This document shows, piece after piece, positions 56,210-64,000 of a stretch of 64,000 bases of DNA. Position 1 is the stretch's first letter, and every line of letters starts with the position of its first letter. The translations under genes and the position numbers were made by a program. Origin of the DNA: Deltaproteobacteria bacterium (GTDB taxonomy: Bacteria; Myxococcota; Kuafuiibacteriia; Kuafuiibacteriales; Kuafuiibacteriaceae). The notes beneath the pieces were generated by a model, which was given only the letters and a program-made list of their open reading frames with translations, made no database searches and was not told the origin of the DNA. Location of the stretch: contig JACKEN010000007.1 in the NCBI GenBank assembly GCA_020632995.1, positions 124,001 to 188,000 of the forward strand, written 5' to 3'.

Positions 56210-57935
56210 GCCGCAGGACCCGGCCCGTCCAGCTCTCGAGGAGGAACACCCGGCCCGCGTCGTCCCTCAGCGCCTTCGCCAACATCCCCTCCCCCACCGG
56301 CCAGGTGCCGGGCAGGAAGCGCCGGCTCCCGCGCTCGAAGAGGGAGACCGCGCCGCGACGAGGCTCACCGGCGATCGGGTCCATCACCCCGGCCACGAGC
56401 AGGAGGTCGCCCCCAACACCCCACGGGGTGATGACGCTCGGGTTGAAGGCGGGGTCGAGGGGCAGGCGCAAGATACCCTGCTCGCTCGTGGTGACCTGCT
56501 CGTGCAGGAGGATGAGCCCGCCCGCGCTCCCGTTGATCGCGAGCCCCACGGAGGGCCGATCGGGTTCCACGAAGGCGCTCAGGGTCCACAAGACGTAGGT
56601 GCCGGGATCCGGGGGCGTGAACTCCCGCTCCACCGCCAGCGCGGACACCGAGAAGAGGCCGTAGCGCTCGGTGTCCGCGGCGATGAGCAGCCGCCCGTCC
56701 TCGACGAGCGCGGCGGAGCGCACCTGGCTCCAGGTCCCGATGGTTGTGGTGGCCACCCACGCGAGGTCCGAGAGGCGGTGCGCCACCACCCGCACCCCGC
56801 CCGCCTCCGCCTGATAGCCGCTCCAGAAGGTGAGCAAGCGATCCTGCGCCGGCGCGACCACCGACACCCGCGGGAGAACCGCGCTGTTGCCCATCGGGCT
56901 CACCACCTGTCGCCGCACCCGCCCGTCGGCGCCGATCCAGACGTAGCCGCCCCGCGCGCGATCGTAGAAGGTGCCCACCCACCCGTCGCCGCTGGGGTGA
57001 GGGACGAGGTCCTGGGTGCAGGGCGGGACGGTGCTGCTCTGCACCTCGGTCAGGGTGTCGGGATCGAGGAGCACGAGCGCCGTGGGATGGTTCGGCGGCT
57101 GGAAGCACTCACCCCCCGGCCCCTCGCTGTTCACCGTGACGCCGACGTACGGCCCGGCCCAGAACAGATCCCACGCGCGGCCGATCCGAAGCAGCCCCGC
57201 GTTGAGCTGGTTCGTCGGGGTCGGCGGGAAGAACGGCGCGCCGTCCGCCACCTGCGCCGCCGCCAGCTCGAACGGCGGCGGGGCCGCCTCCACCAGCGCG
57301 GCCACACCGACCTCGGTGACCCGCCCGGTACAGGCCAGGGGCGCGTCGCTCCACACCAGGCCACCGCCGCATGCCCCGGCCTCCGCCTGCAGGCACACCC
57401 GGCCGTCCGGCTGCACCTGACCGGTGAAGGTGCCGAGGCCACAGTCGGTGCCGATCTCGAGACCGCAGGCTCCCTTGCGGGTGACGTCGGTGCCACACCG
57501 CGACGCAGGCCCGCGCACGTCCAGGGCCACCGAGGTCACCTCGGCCGGGCAGAGCTCGGCCAGCCCCGGCACCGTGAGCGCGGGCGGCGAGGTGGTGGAC
57601 TCGGTGAGCACGCCGTCTTGCAGCGTCCCGACCCAGCGCGGGGTCGGGAGGGTCGGGTCACAACCCACGGCCGCCCGCACCGTGCCGTCCTCGACCGCCG
57701 TTCCGAACGCCGCCAGCTGCGCCGCGGTGTAGCCCAGCACCAGGTGCGGGCCCGCGCCCCGGGTCACCACCGGCAGCGGTGTTCCCGGGGGCCACGGCGT
57801 CACCGCGCTCCCCGCGCCGTCGGAGAGCACCGCCACCCAGGCCAGGTCCTCCGGCAAGGTGATCTGCGCCTCCTGGGCGCCGCGACAGGCGCCGAGGGCC
57901 ACGGCGAGCGCGCTCACGGCGAGGACGCCCCTCAC
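56196..57935 (-). CDS. Lipoprotein with beta-propeller-like region
   Basis: 579 residues, GTG 57935 overlapping the RNase R stop (GTGA). MRGVLAVSALAVALGACRGA gives lipobox LGAC. The first 200 residues contain many Cys (disulphide-rich, CGTDVTRKGACGLEIGTDCGLG). The C-terminal 350 residues have propeller-like strands (VSVVAPAQDRLLTFWSGYQ, AALVEDGRLLIAADTERYGLFSV, AGRVFLLESWTGRVLRL). No family assigned. The start is fixed by the overlap rather than by a ribosome site. Confidence 0.65.
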   Translation of the reverse strand: MRGVLAVSALAVALGACRGAQEAQITLPEDLAWVAVLSDGAGSAVTPWPPGTPLPVVTRGAGPHLVLGYTAAQLAAFGTAVEDGTVRAAVGCDPTLPTPRWVGTLQDGVLTESTTSPPALTVPGLAELCPAEVTSVALDVRGPASRCGTDVTRKGACGLEIGTDCGLGTFTGQVQPDGRVCLQAEAGACGGGLVWSDAPLACTGRVTEVGVAALVEAAPPPFELAAAQVADGAPFFPPTPTNQLNAGLLRIGRAWDLFWAGPYVGVTVNSEGPGGECFQPPNHPTALVLLDPDTLTEVQSSTVPPCTQDLVPHPSGDGWVGTFYDRARGGYVWIGADGRVRRQVVSPMGNSAVLPRVSVVAPAQDRLLTFWSGYQAEAGGVRVVAHRLSDLAWVATTTIGTWSQVRSAALVEDGRLLIAADTERYGLFSVSALAVEREFTPPDPGTYVLWTLSAFVEPDRPSVGLAINGSAGGLILLHEQVTTSEQGILRLPLDPAFNPSVITPWGVGGDLLLVAGVMDPIAGEPRRGAVSLFERGSRRFLPGTWPVGEGMLAKALRDDAGRVFLLESWTGRVLRLTPR

Positions 57936-59782
57936 GCCCGCTCCACCACCCCCAGATCGATGCGCCCCAGGGCCTCCTGGGCCCCCAGCACCTCCACCTC
58001 CAGCGGGGCGCCGAGGCCGATGCTGCGGCCCCGCCCCACCATGAGCTGACGCTTCAAGTCCACCTGGTAGGGCCCGCCCGGCAAGGCCTCCTGCGCCACC
58101 GTCCCCGACACCCCGGTGCCCTCCAGCTGCACCACCAGGCCGAAGGACTTCACCGCGACCACGTGGCCCCGGCGCCGCTCCCCCACCCGGCGCAGGAAGA
58201 GCCGGGCGGCCAGCATCCGCTGCCGCTCCGCCTCGGCCTTGGTGGCCTGCCGCGCCGCCTCGTTCAGGTGCACGGCCAGCGCCTCCATGCCCGCGTCCAG
58301 CGCCACCTGGCCACGGTCCCCGGCCAGGTGCCGCTTCACCACCCGGTGCACCGCGAGGTCCGCGTAGCGCCGGATGGGCGAGGTGAAGTGCAGGTAGAGC
58401 GGCGCGCCGAGGCCAAAATGCAGGCCCGGCTGCACGGTGTAGCGCGCCGGGCCGAGCACCCTCGCCACCACCTGCTCCGCCGCCGCCTCCTGGTGGGTGC
58501 CGCGATACTGGGCCTCGAAGGCGGCGAGGCCGCGCGGGGTCAAGGCGCCCCCGAACCCCGGCTCGAAGCCCAGGTTGCGGGCCGACTCGAGGAGCGCCGA
58601 CACCCGCTCCGCGTCCGGCGCCTCGTGGACCCGGTACAGGGCGGGCAGCCCGCGCTCGTTGAGCCAGCGCGCCACCGCCTCGTTGGCCGCCACCATCAGC
58701 CGCTCCACCAGGACGTGGGCCGAGGTCTCGGTGCGGGCCTGGATGTCGTTGATCTCGCGCCCCGTGGCGTCGAGCGAGAGGTACGCCTCCTCCCGCGACA
58801 TCCGGACGCCGCCGCGGGCCCGGCGGGTCACCGCGATGCGGGCCGCCGCGGTGCGGAGCCAGCGCAATGTGTCTTGCACCTCGGGCGACATCCCCGCCGC
58901 CTCGCCCCGGTCCATGAACGCGGCCACCCCGTCGTAGTCGAGGCGGGCGGTGGAGCGGATGCGGCTCGGGTACAGGTCGACCGCGGTGACCTCGCCGTCG
59001 GGGTCCAGCCGCAGCTCGCAGGTCATGGCCGGGCGATCCTTGCCCTCGAGCAGGCTCAGGCGGTCCTCGCTCAGCGCGCGCGGGAGCATCGGGGTCACCG
59101 CGCCGGCCAGGTACACGCTGGTGCCCCGGGCGCGGGCGTCCTCGTCCAGCGCGCTCCCCGCCGGCACCAGGGCGTCCACGTCGGCGATCGACACGAAGAC
59201 CCGCAGGCCGCCGTCCGGCTGAGCGGGGAGCACCGCCAGCGCATCATCGAGATCCTTGGAGCTGGGCGCGTCGATGGTGATGGTCACGAGGTCGGTGAGG
59301 TCGCGCCGGCCCTCCCAGACCACCTCGGGCACCGCGCCCGGGTCGGGGTGCTCGGGCCGGATGCCGTAGCGCGCCCGCACCCGCTCGAGCCCCTCGTCCT
59401 CCGCCTCCACGCCCCTCGAGGGCCGCACCGCGTCCGCCTCGATGCGACCCACCAGCCACGCGCCCTCCTTCATCAGGGCCTTGGGCACGTCGACCAGCGG
59501 CCAGTCGGTGTTGCTCACCTGCCGGTCGACCTGCATGAAAGGCTTCTTGCCGTGAAAGACGACTTGCCCGAAGAGGGTGTCCCGGTGCCGCACCTCGAGG
59601 CGCAGCTCGCGGGCGGAGGAGCGGCCGTCGCTCCCCTCGCTCACCACCCCGCTCACCACGTCGCCGTCCAGGAAGGGGTTGAGGTCCGGGGGCGCCACGA
59701 AGGCCACCGGGCCGTCCTCCACCTCCAGGAAGCCAAAGCCCCGTGGGTTCACGCGGATCCGTCCTCGCCGCCGCTGCTCCAT
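57932..59782 (-). CDS. rnr: Ribonuclease R / RNase II family exoribonuclease
   Basis: 616 residues, shorter than E. coli RNase R (813). The N-terminal cold-shock-type OB fold (RRRGRIRVNPRGFGFLEVEDG) is followed by the RNB catalytic domain, with ITIDAPSSKDLDDALAV carrying the metal-binding Asp cluster, ADVDALV, and HFTSPIRRYADLAVHR. The C-terminal S1 domain reads RRRGHVVAVKSFGLVVQLEGTGVSG. It degrades structured RNA 3' to 5' in the cytoplasm. Could equally be named RNase II; the OB/RNB/S1 order and the basic tail favour RNase R. An exact GCAA-N6-TTGC site is at 58864-58877. Confidence 0.88.
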   Translation of the reverse strand: MEQRRRGRIRVNPRGFGFLEVEDGPVAFVAPPDLNPFLDGDVVSGVVSEGSDGRSSARELRLEVRHRDTLFGQVVFHGKKPFMQVDRQVSNTDWPLVDVPKALMKEGAWLVGRIEADAVRPSRGVEAEDEGLERVRARYGIRPEHPDPGAVPEVVWEGRRDLTDLVTITIDAPSSKDLDDALAVLPAQPDGGLRVFVSIADVDALVPAGSALDEDARARGTSVYLAGAVTPMLPRALSEDRLSLLEGKDRPAMTCELRLDPDGEVTAVDLYPSRIRSTARLDYDGVAAFMDRGEAAGMSPEVQDTLRWLRTAAARIAVTRRARGGVRMSREEAYLSLDATGREINDIQARTETSAHVLVERLMVAANEAVARWLNERGLPALYRVHEAPDAERVSALLESARNLGFEPGFGGALTPRGLAAFEAQYRGTHQEAAAEQVVARVLGPARYTVQPGLHFGLGAPLYLHFTSPIRRYADLAVHRVVKRHLAGDRGQVALDAGMEALAVHLNEAARQATKAEAERQRMLAARLFLRRVGERRRGHVVAVKSFGLVVQLEGTGVSGTVAQEALPGGPYQVDLKRQLMVGRGRSIGLGAPLEVEVLGAQEALGRIDLGVVERA

Positions 59783-59848
59783 GCCCCTGTACTACCAAGT
59801 TCCCGGCCCGGGTTCGACGGCCCTCGGACTCCCAGGCATAATCCGCCC

Positions 59849-60607
59849 ATGGACGCGCAGGAGCTCCAGAGGTTGATCAAGGACACACCGGAGGGGGGCG
59901 AGCTGACCCTGCCCGAGGGCACGATCGCGGGCGGGGTGGTGCTGAAGCGGAGCATCACCCTGGTCGGCGCCGGCCCCGAGCGCACCATCCTCGACGCGGG
60001 CGGGCGCGGCACCGTCCTGTCGGTGGACGGGGGCGAGGTCACCGTGAAGGGGGTGCGGATCACCGGCGGCAAGAGCACCCGCGGCGGCGGGGTCTCGATC
60101 GACAACGGCGCCCGGGTCGCGCTCATCGACTGCCACCTCACCGGCAACGGCGCCAACGCGGGCAAGGGCGGCGCGGTGAACGTGGACCGCGGCGCGGTGC
60201 GCCTGCTCCGCTGCCACTTCCTCGACAACCGGGCCGACGAGGGCGGCGCGGTGTTCATCGGGGGCACCGCGGAGGGCGAGCTCGAGAGCTGCTACTTCGC
60301 CCAGAACTCCGCCGAGCGCGGCGGCGCGCTCTCGCTGACCGGCGGCGCGAAGGTCCGGCTCGAGCACTGCCGCCTGGACGAGAACCTCGGGGCCCGCAAG
60401 GGCCACCACCTGTACACCTACGGCAGCTCGGCCCAGCGCCCGAAGCTGACGTTGGTGCAGGTGGTGTTCGGCGAGGTCGCGGCCGAGGGCCCCTCGATCG
60501 TCAACGACTCCGACTTCAAGGCGGAGATCGAGCTGGACGGCACGGTGTGGCCGTCCGACTCACCGAACACCGCCAAGCCGAAGCGTCGCCGCTTCACCCT
60601 GCACTGA
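59849..60607 (+). CDS. Right-handed parallel beta-helix repeat protein
   Basis: 252 residues, no signal peptide. TLPEGTIAGGVVLKRSITLVGAGPERTILDAGGRGTVLSVDGG is the classic start of pectate-lyase-like beta-helices, followed by rungs with Asn/Gly ladders (LIDCHLTGNGANAGKGGAVNV, LLRCHFLDNRADEGGAVFIGG, CYFAQNSAERGGALSLTGG). Each rung is about 22 residues and has a Cys near the same position. No lyase active site is recognised, so binding or structural roles are as likely. Tail Lys/Arg-rich (KPKRRRFTLH). Confidence 0.78.
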   Translation: MDAQELQRLIKDTPEGGELTLPEGTIAGGVVLKRSITLVGAGPERTILDAGGRGTVLSVDGGEVTVKGVRITGGKSTRGGGVSIDNGARVALIDCHLTGNGANAGKGGAVNVDRGAVRLLRCHFLDNRADEGGAVFIGGTAEGELESCYFAQNSAERGGALSLTGGAKVRLEHCRLDENLGARKGHHLYTYGSSAQRPKLTLVQVVFGEVAAEGPSIVNDSDFKAEIELDGTVWPSDSPNTAKPKRRRFTLH

Positions 60608-60628
60608 GTGTTGGGCTCATGCCCGGCG

Positions 60629-62251
60629 CTACTTGCGCATGAGGCGCCCGGGGACCGGGGGCGCGAGGGGGGAGTGCGCCTCCACGTAGGCCTCCAGCGC
60701 GTCGAGATCGAGCACCCCGGGGAGCGGGTCGGTGCCCAGCTTGAAGATCCCGCGCTCGGCCAGGTAGTTGTTCAAGGTCACCCGGTAGCCCTTCTTCAGG
60801 TCCAGCGGCTTGCCCCCGATGGTGACCGTCTCGACCGGCACGTGCACGCCGCCCACCGCCTCGTCGTGGTAGACGTAGCGCAAGCTGCTGGACGGTTGCA
60901 GGAAGCGCACCCGGTCCTCGCCCCACTGCTCCTCCAGCGCCTGGTGGAGCTGGGCCCCCGTGAGGGTCACGGTGACGAGCGAGTTGCCGAAGGGGTGCAC
61001 CGCGAAGAGGTCCTCGTAGGTCACCGGCCCGACCTTGTCGAGCCCGGTGCGGATGCCACCGGTGTTCATGAACGCGAGGTCCGCCGCGCCCTTGTCTGCA
61101 GCCTGGGTTGCCTCGAGCTGGGCGTCGGCGATCACGCTGCCGAGGGGCGACTCCCCGTGCTCGTTCTCGTCCTTGCCGATGGGGGCGGAGAGCTGGCCGA
61201 TCGGCCGGTTGGCGAGGGGCGCGGCGGCCTCGGCGTAGTGCTGCTCGAGCCCGCTGAGGTCGGCGGTGGGCTCGACGTCGTGGGTCACCAGCAGGTTCTT
61301 GGCGCTCACCTTCACCACGTCGCGGGTCTTGGGGTCGAGGGTGAGGTCGATGTCGGTGATCAGGCGCCCATAGCACCCGGCCGAGGTCACGCGCCGCCCG
61401 TCGATCTCGCAGTTGTAGGCCTGGTGGGTGTGGCCGGAGACCACGAGGTCCACCTCGGGATCCAGGCGCTTCACGATGTCGACGATCGGGCCGCTGATGC
61501 CGCCGCACTCGTCGTAGTCGCCGGGGATGAAGCCGCCCTCGTGCACCACCACCACGATGGCCTCGACCCCCTGATCGCGGAGCTTCCCCACCAGGTGGTT
61601 CACGGTGTCGGCCTCGTCGAGGAACTGCAGGCCCTTCACCACCGGCGGCACGTAGGCGGGGGTGTTCTCGAGGGTCATGCCGATGAACGCGATCGGGATG
61701 CCGGCCCGCTCCTTGATCTCGTAGGGCGGGAAGAAGTGCTCCTTGGTGTGGTCGTCCACCACGTTGGCGGCGAGGAACGCGAAGCGCGCGCCCTCGAACT
61801 CGTGCCCGGTCTTGCACCCGTCCTCGGGGTGGCAGCCGCCGGCCTTCATGCGCACCAGCTCCTTCGGCCCCTCGTCGAACTCGTGGTTGCCCACCCCGTT
61901 GATGTCGAGGCCGATCATGTTCATCGCCTCGATGGTGGGCTCGTCGTGGAACAGGCTCGAGGTGAGCGGGCTGGCGCCGATCAGGTCGCCGGCCGAGACC
62001 ACCACGTTGTTGGGGTTCTGGGCCCGGAGCTTTGCAACGTGGGCTGCAAAGTAGTCGACGCCGCCCGAGGGCACCTCGCCGTCCTTGGTCTTCCAAGGCT
62101 TGGGCACACCCAGGTTGCCGTGGAAGTCGTTGAAGGCCACCACCTTCACCTCCACGGTCTCGGTGGCGCCCACGCCCTCGGAGGGCCCGGGGTTCCGGGC
62201 GCAGGCGACGAGGCCCGTCACGGCCAGACAGGGGATCAGCGCGCGTCTCAC
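60629..62251 (-). CDS. 5'-nucleotidase family metallophosphatase lipoprotein
   Basis: 540 residues. MRRALIPCLAVTGLVACAR gives lipobox LVAC. The N-terminal calcineurin-like domain shows VVAFNDFHGNLG, VVVSAGDLIGASPLTS, GVGNHEFDEG, VVVVHEGGF and VVSGHTHQAYN, a full set of di-metal ligands. The C-terminal substrate domain shows MNTGGIRTGLDKVGPVTYEDLFAVHPFGN and LNNYLAERGIFKLGTDP. It releases phosphate from nucleotides (or UDP-sugars) outside the cytoplasm, likely salvage. An extended TTTGCA-N8-TGCAAA repeat lies at about 62031-62050. Confidence 0.9.
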   Translation of the reverse strand: MRRALIPCLAVTGLVACARNPGPSEGVGATETVEVKVVAFNDFHGNLGVPKPWKTKDGEVPSGGVDYFAAHVAKLRAQNPNNVVVSAGDLIGASPLTSSLFHDEPTIEAMNMIGLDINGVGNHEFDEGPKELVRMKAGGCHPEDGCKTGHEFEGARFAFLAANVVDDHTKEHFFPPYEIKERAGIPIAFIGMTLENTPAYVPPVVKGLQFLDEADTVNHLVGKLRDQGVEAIVVVVHEGGFIPGDYDECGGISGPIVDIVKRLDPEVDLVVSGHTHQAYNCEIDGRRVTSAGCYGRLITDIDLTLDPKTRDVVKVSAKNLLVTHDVEPTADLSGLEQHYAEAAAPLANRPIGQLSAPIGKDENEHGESPLGSVIADAQLEATQAADKGAADLAFMNTGGIRTGLDKVGPVTYEDLFAVHPFGNSLVTVTLTGAQLHQALEEQWGEDRVRFLQPSSSLRYVYHDEAVGGVHVPVETVTIGGKPLDLKKGYRVTLNNYLAERGIFKLGTDPLPGVLDLDALEAYVEAHSPLAPPVPGRLMRK

Positions 62252-62303
62252 GGGCGGGGGTTGTACTGGTTTGGCGGCGTCAGGTCATCCGCCGATGGGC
62301 TCT

Positions 62304-63119
62304 CTAGCGGGCGTGGGGGCAGCCATGCCCCTCGGAGGCGCCCGCGCCGTGCCCGGCGATGTAGTAGGGCATGGGCTCCCCCTCGAGGCTCACGCTGAAC
62401 CCGGGGCCGGCATCGAGGTATCGCCGGGGGTGCCAGAAGTTCCGCGGGTCCTCCCCGAGCTCGAGGTAGGCTTCCCCCGCCTCGTCCTTGCCCAGGGTCA
62501 TCGCGGTGGTCTGGGTCTCACCGCGCAAGCTGAACTGCAGGACGAGCTGGTCGCCCACCCGCCGGTAGGTCAGGGCCTCGGTCGACCAGTCGGAGTAGTC
62601 GCCCTCGTGGTACCAGCCCACCCCGCGCCCATCGAGGGCGGGGGCCTCGAGCTGGTACATGTGAAAGCGCTCTTGCCCCGAGGTGTCGGCGGTGACGTGC
62701 TTCCACATCCGCGCGAGCGGGTGCTCGCTCCCCAGGGTGTGGCCGGAGCCCGCCCCGCGGCGGGTGTAGCGCTGCTCGCCGCCGAGCGCCGGATCGGCCT
62801 TCAGCACCAGCGCGTCCTTCGTGAGGGTGAAGCCGAGGCGGTGGGCCTCGCCGCTCTTGGTGAAGGTCAGGGCCAGCTCCTTGCCCTCGACCTGATAGCG
62901 GAACGAGCGGGTGAAGGTGAGCCCCTGCCGCCCATACCGGAACAGCCCGATGCCGCCCGGGTGGAAGTAGTAGAAGCGCACCGGGTCGCCGTCCTTCACC
63001 GGCGCGGCCTGGGACCACACCCCGTGCAAGGTGGGCGCCTTCTGGGGGGCCTCGAGCCAACCGAGCGAGGCGGGGATCAGGGTCAACAAGGCCAGGGGAG
63101 CCAGGTGCACGCTGCGCAT
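62304..63119 (-). CDS. Secreted protein of unknown function
   Basis: 271 residues from ATG 63119. MRSVHLAPLALLTLIPASLGW is a signal peptide. The mature protein has two similar halves with lipocalin-like beta patterns (TLHGVWSQAAPVKDGDPVRFYYFHPGGIGLFRY, RVGDQLVLQFSLRGETQTTAMTLGKDEAGEAYLEL). The C-terminus is His/Gly-rich (GHGAGASEGHGCPHAR) and could bind metal. No family named. It is divergent from the VIT gene, 73 bases apart. Confidence 0.6.
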   Translation of the reverse strand: MRSVHLAPLALLTLIPASLGWLEAPQKAPTLHGVWSQAAPVKDGDPVRFYYFHPGGIGLFRYGRQGLTFTRSFRYQVEGKELALTFTKSGEAHRLGFTLTKDALVLKADPALGGEQRYTRRGAGSGHTLGSEHPLARMWKHVTADTSGQERFHMYQLEAPALDGRGVGWYHEGDYSDWSTEALTYRRVGDQLVLQFSLRGETQTTAMTLGKDEAGEAYLELGEDPRNFWHPRRYLDAGPGFSVSLEGEPMPYYIAGHGAGASEGHGCPHAR

Positions 63120-63192
63120 ACTCCATGTGTAGCGCCGTCGACCCTGCGCCGCCACCCGGAACCTCGAACCATCTCTTGCTGTCCACCCTGAC

Positions 63193-64000
63193 ATGCGACG
63201 CACCGGCGCGATCTCCGCGTTCCTTTTCTCACTGATGGCCGCCGCCCCGGGCTGGACCGCGCCGGGAGACGAAGGTGAGCATCCCACCGGCCCCTACTTT
63301 CAGCTCAGCAGCGCGACCGCGGTGGAGCAGTTTCCCCTCACCGAGAGCCGCGTGCGCTTCGAGGTGAACGGGGTCATCACCCGCGTCCGGCTCTTCCAGA
63401 CCTACGAGAACCACGGCGCGGAGCCGATCGAGGCGGTCTACGTGTTCCCCGCGTCCACCGGCGCCGCGGTGCACGGCATGCGGATGAAGATCGGCGAGCG
63501 GGTGCTCGAGGCCCGGGTCGACAAGAAGGCCGCGGCCGAGGCCACCTACCGCGAGGCCCGGGACGACGGGCGCCACGCCGGGCTCCTGACCCAGGAGCGC
63601 GAGAACGTCTTCACCATGCGGGTCGCGAACATCCGGCCCCAGGACAAGGTGGAGGTGGAGGTCGACTACACCGAGCACATGCGGCCCACCGACGGCACCT
63701 ACGAGCTCGTTGTACCGGGGGTGGTGGGGCCGCGCTTCACCGGCGAGGCCAAGGCGGCCGAGGAGTGGACCGCCAACCCGCACGTCTCGGCAAGCCATCC
63801 TGCGCTCTTCAAGTGGAGCGCCTCGGGCCACATCCGGGCCGGGCTGCCGGTGGCGGCGCTGAGCTCGCCGTCCCACACCCTGTCGCCGCGCTTCCTGGAC
63901 GCCCACGCGGTGGGGATCGAGGTCACGGACGAGGACGGGGCGGACCGGGACTTCGTGCTGCGCTACAAGCTGGGCGGACCGGGGATCGAGACCGGCCTGC
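63193..64000 (+). CDS. VIT-domain protein, N-terminal part (cut by window edge)
   Basis: ATG 63193; the gene continues past the right edge. A signal peptide (MRRTGAISAFLFSLMAAAPGWTA) is followed by a VIT domain: VNGVITRVRLFQTYENHGAEPIEAVYVFPASTGAAVHGMRMKIGERVLEARVDKKAAAEATYREA and VANIRPQDKVEVEVDYTEHM. VIT domains (vault/inter-alpha-trypsin type) are usually joined to a von Willebrand A domain, which would lie beyond the window. An exported adhesion or marine-type sorting protein is likely. Confidence 0.85.
   Translation, partial: MRRTGAISAFLFSLMAAAPGWTAPGDEGEHPTGPYFQLSSATAVEQFPLTESRVRFEVNGVITRVRLFQTYENHGAEPIEAVYVFPASTGAAVHGMRMKIGERVLEARVDKKAAAEATYREARDDGRHAGLLTQERENVFTMRVANIRPQDKVEVEVDYTEHMRPTDGTYELVVPGVVGPRFTGEAKAAEEWTANPHVSASHPALFKWSASGHIRAGLPVAALSSPSHTLSPRFLDAHAVGIEVTDEDGADRDFVLRYKLGGPGIETGL

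Overview
The window is very GC-rich DNA, densely packed with genes, from a Gram-negative bacterium most likely in the Myxococcota (deltaproteobacterial) lineage. The evidence is a MYXO-CTERM-like C-terminus on a DUF2330 protein, adjacent DUF1592 and DUF1552 genes, many lipoproteins with Asp/Gly-rich linkers, a Ser/Thr kinase, an Omp85-TamB pair and an ElbD-like ether-lipid enzyme. Third codon positions are almost always G or C. Many genes overlap by 4 bases (ATGA, GTGA) or at TGATG. No tRNA, rRNA, CRISPR array or insertion sequence was seen.

Layout. 0-4.3 kb: a lipoprotein cut by the left edge, an endonuclease/phosphatase-fold lipoprotein, guaA with one frameshift, and a charged disordered protein. 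4.4-6.1 kb: a membrane-anchored Ser/Thr kinase with two frameshifts. 6.1-12.1 kb: a four-gene operon read leftwards (ECF-type sigma factor, membrane anti-sigma factor, TPR-CHAT lipoprotein, subtilisin-like protease). The last two genes are broken by many frameshifts. 12.4-26.7 kb: a lipoprotein with one CxxCH motif, a RIFT-barrel secreted protein, a SulP transporter, gpmI, glutamate dehydrogenase, a GNAT enzyme, a YheT-like hydrolase, and a GH57 branching enzyme with its DUF4912 partner. 26.8-34 kb: an Omp85 protein and TamB. 34-41.4 kb: DUF2330, then a second sigma/anti-sigma/lipoprotein/CHAT locus. 41.4-48.3 kb: an ElbD-like four-domain enzyme, an NAD-dependent epimerase/reductase and an RsmB-type methyltransferase. 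48.3-64 kb: surface lipoproteins, the DUF1592-DUF1552 operon, a HExxH metalloprotease, an RNase R family enzyme, a beta-helix protein, a 5'-nucleotidase family lipoprotein and a VIT-domain protein cut by the right edge.

Two things stand out. First, two separate loci pair an ECF sigma factor and a single-pass anti-sigma factor with an exported TPR-CHAT caspase-like lipoprotein. This recalls the TPR-CHAT/sigma logic of the type III-E CRISPR Craspase system, but no CRISPR is present. Second, a split inverted repeat, GCAA-N6-TTGC, occurs at least 16 times across the window, far above what base composition predicts. Inside genes it forces codons that the genome otherwise avoids. Frameshifts cluster between about 2.5 and 10.4 kb and hit the core gene guaA, so part of that damage is probably sequence error rather than gene decay.
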